DNA of 64,000 nucleotides from Eunapius fragilis (Eukaryota > Porifera > Demospongiae > Spongillida > Spongillidae): contig OY811985.1 in the NCBI GenBank assembly GCA_963681505.1, forward strand, positions 4,655,183-4,719,182, given 5' to 3'. The notes below the pieces were generated by a model. It saw only the letters and a program-made list of their open reading frames with translations, was not told the origin of the DNA and searched no databases. Both the position numbers and the translations under genes were made by a program. Within the stretch, counting starts at the first letter, position 1, and each line of letters begins with the position of its first letter. This document shows positions 48,301 through 60,800 of this stretch, one piece after another.

Positions 48301-51300
48301 GTGGGTCTGGAGGCATGCTAATACCCCTGGTCTATACCCTCATGCACCATGGTGGTCTGGAGGCATGCTAATACCCCTGCTCTATACCCTCATGCACCAT
48401 GGTGGTCTGGAGGCATGCTAATACCCCTGCTCTATACCCTCATGCACCATGGTGGTCTGGAGGCATGCTAATACCCCTGCTCTATACCCTCATGCACCAT
48501 GGTGGTCTGGAGGCATGCTAATACCCCTGCTCTATACCCTCATGCACCATGGTGGTCTGGAGGCATGCTAATACCCCTGGTCTATACTTATGCTCAACGT
48601 ATGTATTGTGGACTGGTTCATCAGAAAACATTCAGCGCATATTCTGTACTCTGATACGTACCAAGTCAAGCCTTATGAAGTGGTGGACGGACCATCACAA
48701 ACCCTTCTAACATTTCCACAGTGTTTGCAGTTACAAAGCAACATGTTACATGGCCACAGCTTACGTACTAACACGAGAAAATGAAAACTACTCACACAAG
48801 TCACAACCAGCACATCTACAGACACCTACAGCAACGCACACCTGTGGGTGGGTGTTTACTCCAAGCAGAAGCAGCTTAATTCATGCCATATCCACATACC
48901 CAATAGAACCCACAAAGCTGCTCCATGCTAATTAAGTTCCCTCCAGTGGGATTCCATGCAATTGACCAATCCTGCATGACAAGGCTTCCTAATCAAAATG
49001 TGAGAGGATATACAACCCAACTAGAAGTCATTAAATAGGGGAACAGTTGTTAAATGGGAGGATCCATTTGGCCACAATGCTGAACAGCCAATAAGAAAAA
49101 GATTGTGCTAATAGCCACACATGATTTTCACTTTGTATGTGGATTGGGTTGGTGTAGGAAGGGGGGGGGGGGGGGGGGGGGTGTTGGCATGCAAACAGAT
49201 TAGTAAATCCTTGCTTGTACTAACAATTTGGACGTGTGTCGACAAAACATACCACAGTCCGTCTGTGAACTGCGCCACACACATCTGCCCCTTCCTAGGA
49301 GTGAAAGAACCTGCCAGTGGAGGATTTTCAGCAAGGTCTTTTCTCATCTCTTCCATCACTTGTTCGAGGTGTGGACCTAAATTTTAAAAATATATTTTAT
49401 AAAACATAAAAACACCTACTGTACATTTCAATTGGATGCTTAGTTTAAAAGGTCAAATGCTGCACTACCCACATTCTCATGATGAATTTAACTAGAGGTT
49501 AGGACTAAGAATACTGACAGCTTGCCTAACTGTCCCAATGCAGGGAGCATGTTTCACTGATAAAATTGTAATATCCAGCCTGGTGATTATTTACTGTCCC
49601 CAGATAAAGAGGAAACTGATTCAAATTTAGCTGGAGGAATACCTTAAATTCACCATTGGTTTTCCACCCTATGGTGACATTTCTCCACCACAGTTGTTGG
49701 AAAACTGAAATCTACCAATATCACATAGCCCAATGCCCTGCATACCATGGATCATGTGACAAATACACTTCGACATTGTCTTTTGAGTTTAGAGCCTTTC
49801 TAAGTATATGCATGTCAATCAATTGGGTGCTATTCACCCTTTAACATAAAGGCAGTTTACGCTTTATCTGTGGAAATTTCAATTTACCTCGTAGTGTTTT
49901 TTTAAATATCAACCATTGTACCTGTGTTCTTAAATGATCTGGACACAAGGTTAGCACAAGTGAGACGTACTGAAGGCTTCACTTCATGATTGCACTTACA
50001 AAGGTGATGCAGAATCAAGGTTGTTGCCCACAATGCAACAAATTGAGAACATTACATGTGTGTTAATCACTTGCCCCATTGTACATCACATGCCAGTAAT
50101 GATGCAGTCCCCATCACGATGATCTGCAGATACACCACACCATAATTAAGATGCATGGCAATGTACTGTGGAATACTGCTACATGTCCATGATCAAGCGC
50201 GTCACACATACAATATGAAATACAAACATGCTAAGATTTGGTAATGTGCAAGTCTTTCCAGGTACACTGCACCATCTGTCTGCACAACAGACTCCAGGAG
50301 TGTGAATAAAGGGGAATTGATGCAGAAAGATGTTGCTTAAATCTCAATTCTGCTTATTGTATTAATAAAAGGTCAAATGGCCACACTGCATTCACAGGTG
50401 AATTAATTAGAGGCAAGTATGACGTTGTTAGTGGTGGGATTAGTGCTCTATGAATATTAATTATTTTCCACTATTGCCTATACACACATGGACATGTTGG
50501 AACAAAAATCGCAATGTAAGCTTGACTGTTCAATCAAAGCACAGGCAGTGAGATAGCGAGATTCGATCAAACGCATTCCCGACAAGTTAACCAGGCCCCG
50601 CCTCCGACAAATTAACCAGGCCCCGCCTCGTATAGCATGGGGCCAGCTGGAATCTAAATCTCTCAGCTCTCACACAACCTATGCACTCAAAACTGCTTAT
50701 TCATAAATGGTTTTGTAGTATAGGGTTGCAAGAGCACCACACAACATGGACAGCCACAAACACTCACAACAGATGCAGAAGTTAAACAAGAACAGCCCTA
50801 GCAGTAAAATTAAAATCCATTATCTGCAACACCCATCCAGACAGCCACTGTACTGTTATTTGAGTGACGCAGTCCAATTATATGACCACAGGTCTATCCA
50901 AGTGCAATGAAAATTAATGGTCAAAGGCAACAATGATGCTCTAAACCCACCTACCTACCACACACAGTATGAGATTGAGGCCCCTTTCCTCCCCTCTTCC
51001 AGTACAAATTTGCACAGCATCATTTCCACCGCTACAGATCAATCGCTACAGATCAATCGCGCCCGCTACAGACTAATCACATATAATCGACAGCACTGTG
51101 CTACAACCAATCACCTTTTATTATATAATCGACAGCACTGATGATATCAGTACTTACTGCCTGCTGCTACTAATGGATGCAAATACTGAACACACAATAA
51201 TCCATTGCAGCTGGCCGCCATAAGGCCAGGGCTGTACATGTAAGGTTAAGCAATAACCACTAACCACAGGAATGCATAGGATAAAATATCATGTGACTGT

Positions 51301-54300
51301 ACATCATGTGACTGTACATCATGTGACTCATCCCTTTCCATAGCACACAGTATGTCAAATCTAAAAACTTTCCTACCTAAAATAAGTACAGGTGCAGTGA
51401 TTTAAATTTTACCACACAACAGCTGTAACAATATTTAGGGGCAAATAACAAAACTAGAAATAGAACAATCTCTCAAAGGAGCTTCAAGATGAAGAACTAG
51501 AGGTTCCTTTATGGCAATGTGGTGAGATGAAAAGGATTATTAGAATGGGGGAAGAACTAGATAGCAGGCAGAGGGTTGAGATAAATAATTTGCTACATAA
51601 GACTTTTGCCAGCGCACTGAGTGACAAACCAGGAAGGACTAGCTCGTACAAGCATAGGATTTAAACTTGATACTCAGAACCTGTTAGGTTACCTCCTTAT
51701 AGGTTACCACACACCTACAGGGATTGGGTGAGAAAGGAACTGTTTAGATATGAAGCACGGAGGAATCATACAGCCAACTTGCAGAGAATGGGCCTCTCCA
51801 GTAGCAGTCGATATAAAGAAGAATGAAGACTTGCGGTTGTGCATAGGTTAAATTCAGTCACAAGGGTAGATGCTTACCTCATGGCAAGAGTTGATTATTT
51901 GCTTGATCATTTGATTGATGATTTGCTTGTCGGTTTGTGGAAAGCAAGTTTGATTACCACTCTAGATCTAACAACTTGGGAGGTATTGGCAAATACTTGT
52001 GGCAGAGAATTGTAAAGTCCAAATTTCAAGAGAACATTGCATGTGCAGATGGATACTTCCGATTGATGTAGGAGCCATACTAAATCAAGTACGTGAGGAT
52101 GGACAGGCACACCTAGACTCAACTATTGAGAAAGAGTGTTTGGCCATTAAGTTGGCATTGGATGCAGAGGGCAAGAAAAATTACTGAAGCTTACATGTAT
52201 CCAATAGCAATTTGGCATATTAAAGGCATTAGTGACGATGCATTGGCTGCCATAGTAAGTATTCTGGTAAATGTGAAATAGCACAAAGTACATCCATAAT
52301 CAAGATATTGAGATCATTATTTGCATATGCATTGTTTTGAGCCAGTATCATCAAACGTATCGATAAAATCATACATTATATACACTCCTCCCCCATTTTG
52401 AGCTGCACTTACAAGCCTAACCACCTCTTTTAAAAAATAATACAATTTGATGAGTTCGACACTTTTCAAACGAGTGCTTGTCGAAAAAAAAACTAGTAAT
52501 TTGGGGTGGGGGGAATTAGAATTAAAAAATTGAAAAAGTTGCCTTGTGGGTGGTGGCATTACGTACCTTGAGCTACCAACTGAACCCAAAATGCTGCACG
52601 AGGAGACACTTCAGTGACAACCACCTGCATTCATATGTGTGCATGTATATGTGTGTAAGCATGTGTGCATGCATACGTGTGAAAGCATGTGTGCATGTAT
52701 ACAATTGAAATCAACATCACCCATTTGCAGAGAGTTGCACATAAAGAACAGCACACAAGCAGCAGGTATACATGTTACCAAACACCTACATGTACCTAAC
52801 TAACATGTAGATTTCACATGTGTGTTACATGTACCTAACTAACATGTAGATTTCACATGTGTGTTACATGTACCTAACTAACATGTAGATTTCACATGTG
52901 TGTTACATGTACCTAACTAACATGTAGATTTCACATGTGTGTTACATGTACCTAACTAACATGTAGATTTCACATATGTGTTTTACCAAACACCTACATG
53001 GACCTAACTAACCCACCATTGTTTCAAGACAAAGAACCACTGCATTTGTTTGTTTTTTTGCGGTGTGTGTGTGTGCATAAATATAGGCCTTCCAGAGTTA
53101 TTAAACAATGCGAGTATACAAATTGCAGCAAACTACACAGACACAGACCATAACAATCGTTTTACCACAACAGTGTTTTGCCAATCTCATTTCTACCACT
53201 TTCAACATCTACTTTTCCCTCCAACAGCAGCCAGCATATCTCTGTTTTTATCCCCCGCCCCCCCCTCTTCTAACTGCAGCACAAACACATCTCTCTTTCA
53301 AAAAAGGAATCCAAAAAGTGAGAAAGCATATAAACACAAGTACAGACCATTAAGTGGTTACCTCAAGCTGTTTAAAAATAATGGAAAACAGAAAAGGATT
53401 TGACAACTTTTGCAGACTAATAACTACAGTTGAGCCCTTTATGGATATGTACATATGCAAGCTATTTATAGATGTGCAAGTGATATGAATGCAGGCACTT
53501 TAACCATACACATGTATGCAATATTGGTCGCTGAGAGTTAAGCCAGTATCCAGAACCAGTTGGAAGATTATGAGGTTCAGTGACAGATAACCCACCAACT
53601 TATTAACACACTTACCTAATCTGAAGGCTCTCATGCCATAGCAAAGGGAAAAACCCCTTCTAAGTATTTCTACAAGTTAACCAGAAACCCCAGCACTATG
53701 TTTATCAGAAATACCAAAAATATGGACATAACTATTACAACATGGTTTCTGCATATTTTCCAGGAACATCATGGTTCTGACAATACTTGTACTGCATTAC
53801 ATATTCAGCATTTTAAAAATAATTAATGTGTAAGAGTTGTTTTTAATAACTAATGTATCCGCAGGGGGGCGTAATTGTACACCCTGGTGTAGAGCAAAAA
53901 ATGTTTTTTTTTTTTTTCAGTCACAGAAGGGATCTAAGTACATTAAACGGTACTGGCATATAGTACAGGTTCTTTTAGGATTGGGTAGAGAAAAGTAAGG
54001 CTTAAATCTTATTGATATGTGTAAATGTGACTAGAGCTATCCGCACGTTTTGTTTACCGTGGATGAAACTTAATGGATAGCTCTGCTAGTGAGACTTATT
54101 TTACACGTTATCAAAAGGATTTAAGACTTACTAATCTCAGCCCGATCCTGAAAGGACTTGTACAATGTGCCAATAACCAGGTCTCTTCGATGACTTAACA
54201 ACAAAAAACATTAACATTGAAAACTTGAAAAATGAAGCAGAAGGGTGGTTTTTGTCAGGCTTGAAGACAAGGTGGGTGGGTCAGCAAAATTTATGTCTTA

Positions 54301-54378
54301 AATAGGCTGGCTCTGAGTTTCTCATGAATATTAATAAGTAATGTGAAAAATCTGCTGCCATCTGGCACGTTGATATGC

Positions 54379-54412
<34 letters not shown>

Positions 54413-57400
54413 GTGTGTTGAAAAGAATGGTTATAAAATCCAAGCTGCCAGCATGCTATCAATATACCCTGCCAATATGACACGAAAGAAATGATACTCT
54501 TACCGCCTTGTACTTCTTTTCTGGTGCAGGTTGTTCCTCCACCTGAGCTTCTTCACTCAACTTCTCTTCCACTTTCTCCTCCACTTTTTCTACATAAGAC
54601 TCCCAGATTTTCTTCTTAGCAGATTTGGCCCTAGTTTCTGCCTCAGACAAGGCCTTATAGTGCACTGAACGCTCAGCCTGAGGGCTGACCTTGCAAAGGC
54701 CCTCCTGAATGCACAAACAAACACACACAATGCATTGAGGTGTGCACAGCAACATCCAACATGTGCAGATGAATGATGGCAAGCAGTTTGGTCTAACTCT
54801 AGCACTTAATAGATGGAAAACATTTTAAATCTGTATGATTGAAAGTATTACTTATCGGGGGGGGGGAGAGGTATATGTCATGGAAAAATTGGCACGTAAC
54901 TTTGACCCCAAATGTTTGCTGCCATAGAAACATTACAGTATGACATACAAACATTACAATAAGACATAACACTTTTAATCTGTTTATATGTGTAATGCAA
55001 GTTTCTTTCTAGATTTTGCACCTAACAGAACATACCTCAACCAGCTCCACCGACAAATTCTTCCCCTCTATATACAGCCAGCCTATAAAATTTCCTCCCT
55101 TGTCACAAGCTTCAACCTCCACTTCAACCTACAAAGAATGGGGTGTGTGTGTGAGTGCAATTGCTTATGAAGTTCTTCAATTACACTGTAAATAATGTAA
55201 CCTATTGTGTGTGTGCAATCGCTTATGAACTTCTTCAATTATATGTATTGTGTGTGTACATGTATGTGTGCGTATGTGTGTACATGTATGTGTGTACATG
55301 TGTACATTTATGTGTGTGTACATGTATGCATGTATGTGTGTGTACATGTATGTGTATGTACATGTATGTATGTATGTGTACATGTGTTTCCCTTACCTCC
55401 CGCTGCATGATCATCTCCTTGGTGAAGGCCAGTGCCTCCTGTCCAAAGGGCTCCCCCTCCACCTGCTGGTCATCCTGTGTCCTTGGTGCTCGAGGACAGT
55501 TCACACCTACCAGAATGACGCCAGTGGACTGTTATAAAAACCATGCACCCCATGCGTCAACTACCACCATACACCAAGTACCACCACACATCACTACCAC
55601 CACACATCACTGACCACCACACATCACTGACCACCACACATCACTACCATCACACACCACTACCATCACACATCACTACCACCACACATCACTACCACCA
55701 CACATCACTACCACCGCACATCACTACCACCGCACATCACTACCACCACACATCACTACCACCACACATCACTACCACCACACATCACTACCACCACACA
55801 TCACTACCACCACACATCACTACCACCACACATCACTGACCACCACACATCACTGACCACCACACATCACTACCACCACACATCACTACCACCACACATC
55901 ACTACCACCACACATCACTGACCACCACACATCACTGACCACCACACATCACTACCACCACACATCACTACCATCACACATCACTACCACCACACATCAC
56001 TACCACCACACATCACTACCACCACACATCACTACCACCACACATCACTACCACCACACATCACTACCACCACACATCACTACCACCACACATCACTACC
56101 ACCACACATCACTACCACCACACATCACTACCACCACACATCCCTACCACCACACATCACTACCACCACACATCACTACCACCACACATCACTACCACCA
56201 CACATCACTACCACTATATACACCACTGTGCATCAACTACCACCATACACCAAGTACCACTACACACCACCATACGCACAACCATACCACCATCACACAA
56301 AACCATACACCACACCATCACCCTCAGCCAAGCACGTGAAAATAAGCGGTCAATGTAGCAAACACGCCCAACAACAGCAGAGCCAACAAAGGAAGATACC
56401 ACACACACATGAATGCAAACATACCACAACAAAAATGCACAGCCACAACAATTACATGAGTGCAGAATGCTCAATGCTGAGCAAGCCAAACAAAGCAACA
56501 CGCCATGCACTGCACAAGACCAGTGGACAATGTAATCAAACATGTACAAGGTAATCAAATGGATGGACCAGTGGACAACATAAGCAAGACAGTCCAATCT
56601 ATTGTTACTGATTTTCTCACATCCCCACTAGACTGAGCTACCACTAAACTGGGCTGTTCTTACATTGACCACTAGGCTGGGCTGTTCTTACACTACCACT
56701 AGACTGGGCTGTTCTTACACTACCACTAGACTGGGCTGTTCACTAAGCTGGGCTGTTCTTACATTATCACTAGACTGGGCTGTTCTTACATTGACCACTA
56801 GGCTGGGCTGTTCTTACACTACCACTAGACTGGGCTGTTCTTACACTACCACTAGACTGGGCTGTTCTTACACTACCACTAAGCTGGGCTGTTCTTACAT
56901 TACCACTAGACTGGGCTGTTCTTACATTACCACTAGACTGGGCTGTTCTTACATTGACCACTAGGCTGGGCTGTTCTTACACTACCACTAGACTGGGCTG
57001 TTCTTACATTGACCATTAGACTGGGCTGTTCTTACACTACCACTAGACTGGGCTGTTCTTACATTGACCACTAGGCTGGGCTGTTCTTACACTACCACTA
57101 GACTGGGCTGTTCTTACATTGACCATTAGACTGGGCTGTTCTTACACTACCACTAGACTGGGCTGTTCTTACACTACCACTAGACTGGGCTGTTCTTACA
57201 CTACCACTAGACTGGGCTGTTCTTACACTACCACTAGACTGGGCTGTTCTTACACTACCACTAGACTGGGCTGTTCTTACACTACCACTAGACTGGGCTG
57301 TTCTTACACTACCACTAAGCTGGGCTGTTCTTGCATTGACCACTAGACTGGGCTGTTCTTACATTACCACTAGGCTGGGCTGTTCTTACATTACCACTAG

Positions 57401-57787
57401 ACTGGGCTGTTCTTATACTACCACTAGACTGGGCTGTTCTTACATTACCACTAGGCTGGGCTGTTCTTACATTACCACTAGACTGGGCTGTTCTTACACT
57501 ACCACTAGACTGGGCTGTTCTTACACTACCACTAGACTGGGCTGTTCTTACATTACCACTAAACTGGGCTGTTCTTACTAGACTGGGCTGTTCTTATACT
57601 ATCATTAATGTAAGGAGAACAGTACTGTCCTGAGCATCATCCAGGGAGTCAAAGTGTGGGATCAATGTTTACAAACTCACCTGCCAAAAGGAAGGTGATA
57701 ATGCAAGTGTCCTTCAATAGAAAGAGCCTTGCTCGAGATCCAGAGGCTACAAACTGCAGGGAGTGGTGAAGTACATGACTATCTAAG

Positions 57788-57873
<86 letters not shown>

Positions 57874-60800
57874 GCACAACACACACACACACACACACAT
57901 GCACAACACACACAGCACATGCTCCCCTTACAGTGACAAGCCCCAGTGAGCTAATAAGCCACCCCTAGTTTAAACTTTTCACACCATTACCCATAAAAAC
58001 CAAAACCTATAAAAGACACAACATTAGATTATGATTCAAGGTAATTAGGATGGAAGACAATTTCAACCACTACTTCTGACAGACTCCGAGAAAATGGCAC
58101 ATAGATATATTATTAAAATGCATCACATCTAACCTCAGAAAAGTTAACGCTATTGATTTCCTATTATCAACAATTAATACTGCACCATTTCTCGGGGCCT
58201 TGCACTAGCTTTGTGCCAATAATACACCCCCGAGGTTCATACCCACCATTAATTTCAGCAGGAGTAATCAAATTCCATTTGTAGGTAGATAGGTCCTTTA
58301 GCTAATGATTTGTTCTGTTCGTCAATCCTTACTTTATCCGTTTAGATACGGCTGTGCAAAGTGCATACACATTTAATGATTGGGCAAACCGCGTCCATTC
58401 ATTGTATGGGAGGCGGGTGGAATCATTGGCGAGAATCGCAGGAAAATGTGCACGCACTTTGCAGAGGTATATCTTTGTAACGGATGAAGTAATAATTAAT
58501 GAACAGAATAAACCAATAGTGATAGAACCCCTGTACCTACAAACAGAAATTGAAACAATTTGATTACTCCTGCCAAAATTGATGGTTGGCACAAAACAAG
58601 TGCAAGACCCCAAAATGTATTTACCATAGAGTAATGCGTTAGTTCAAAGTGTTGAAAATAGGAAGACGATAGCCTTAACCTTCTGAAGTTATAGCGATTC
58701 AAACATGACGCATTTATCTGTGGTGCCATTTGTTCTGTCCCTCTTTTAGAAGTATTCAGCAGTATGGAGAAGTTTTTATATTTAACGCAAATGTTTTGTC
58801 TGCAGCAGAAGCAACAGCTGGTGCAGCATCAGAGGCAGCTGAGCTTAGAGCACAATGCCAATGATGCAAAGTGTGCTAAATTGGGGTGGGTGTCCATCCC
58901 TCTTGTGGTAGAGTCTTACGGGGCATGAGGCAAGGAGGCTCAACAGTGTTTTCCTAGACTAGCATCTCACTTTGCTATCCACAACTGTATGCCTGCCTTT
59001 GAACTTTATGCAAGGCTGAACCTCTCCCTGATGAGGGCATACTCTACGGCAATGTTATCTAGGTCTTAGATTATATGTTACTAATGTGTATTATTAGAAA
59101 TTATACTAATGTCTATTAATTAGATCATAGAAAAAACCCACAAATGAGAGCAACCATCGGTATCTGTGGTAAAGAGATCATTAAACTCTACTGTCAAAAA
59201 AAAAAACTGCTAATAATATTGCTGGAAGAATGAAGTGTCAAAGATCCCTACCTTGGCAATAAATAGCGTCATCATACAGGTAATTTCACTGCAAACTGAA
59301 GGTTAACTTGATAGTATCAACAGGCACAAAGCCGTGCAATGTTTAGATACTAGTTATACAGTTTTGGCAACAAAATTTCTTCATTGCTTGATTCTTTTAG
59401 TAGTCTCGGGCCCCCCAGGGTGTGGTGTGTGTGTGTGTGATGGGGGAAGGGGTGGGGCCAACTTTTTCAACTCAAATCCTACTTGGACTGTAAAAAAAAA
59501 TTGAAACACTTTCCACCTTTGTTTAGGCACCCTTGGTGTATACTAAAGAAGCCCTAGTAAGGCCAGGTGAGGTGTAACTCAATTGCACATACAATGAACG
59601 AACTGACCTAGAAGCAACTATGGATGAGTTCAAATATTTGTGGTAAGTCCACCAATATTAGTTTGGGTTGAAACCCTGCAAATAATGAACTAATTACATG
59701 TATTCAGTTGCAATTGTTGATACCATACACAACAATTGGGTCTTCAAAAAAAAAATTGGGAGATTCATAATATCTAAACAGCAATAACAGTGATACAAAA
59801 ACTGCAAGTGCTAACAAAATGTTGAACAGTATACATATAACTGAAGTAATACAGCTAAATTAGCAGTGTAAGGATTTCACTATGATATTTACTACATGTG
59901 TACTAGTCTCATGAACTGACCACAAACCTTAAAATTAGACAGCAGATGGTCCTGAATGTCCCACATGCATACCAGTGACAATTATAACGGTCGAACATCG
60001 GACATTTGGCGGGGCGTTTTAGCTAATTGTCCGATCATTTGGTTAATTAATCGGACACAATGGCCGACCACAAACGACAAACGAGACGCATGTTTTAGTG
60101 AAGATCAAGAAGCAGATGAATGTGGAAGTGCATCTAAACGGAGGCAGGTATCAAAGAGCACTTTCGAAAATTGGCAACGCAAGTTCGACAAAGAGCATCA
60201 AACGTTGACTTGGCTTCGCTGTCACACATAAAGCGCACAGTGCAATATCTGTATTGCGATGTTTGCAAGAAGTATGAAGCTAACATCCAGTCGTTAAAGA
60301 ATTTCACCACCACATGGATAACAGGCTCCACCAACCAAAAGGTCAGTAGCGTCGTCGATCATGCCTCTAGCGATGTCCACAGGGCAGCTATGATGCGGTT
60401 GCGAGCTGACCACGCCAAAGCGAAGGGTCAGCCTGCCACAATGGTGTCTCCAATTGTAGCGTCTTTGTGGCAAATGGATGACAAAACACGTTCACGAATG
60501 CGACCTCTGTTTTGTTATGGCTAAGGAAAGTCTTCCTTTTGCCAAATATCCATCGCTGCTGGAATTAGAAGCTCGACATGGTACTGACTTGGGTTTTGAG
60601 TATAGCACACCTGACTCTGCTAAGGCATTTACTAGCTATATAGCTCAAGCACAGCGTAAAGCGTTTCTTAAAAGCCTTGCAATCCGAAAATGTTTCTTTT
60701 ATAGCATAATGATCGATGTCCACCCAAGTATTTACAATTTCCGATCAAATTGGCATGTGGTCAGACATTTGTCAGATCACCACCAAAAGTTATAATTGTC

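Noticed and set aside
55555..57600. Regularly repeated units as a CRISPR array
   Set aside because: Units are head-to-tail with no unique spacers, and the DNA is eukaryotic.
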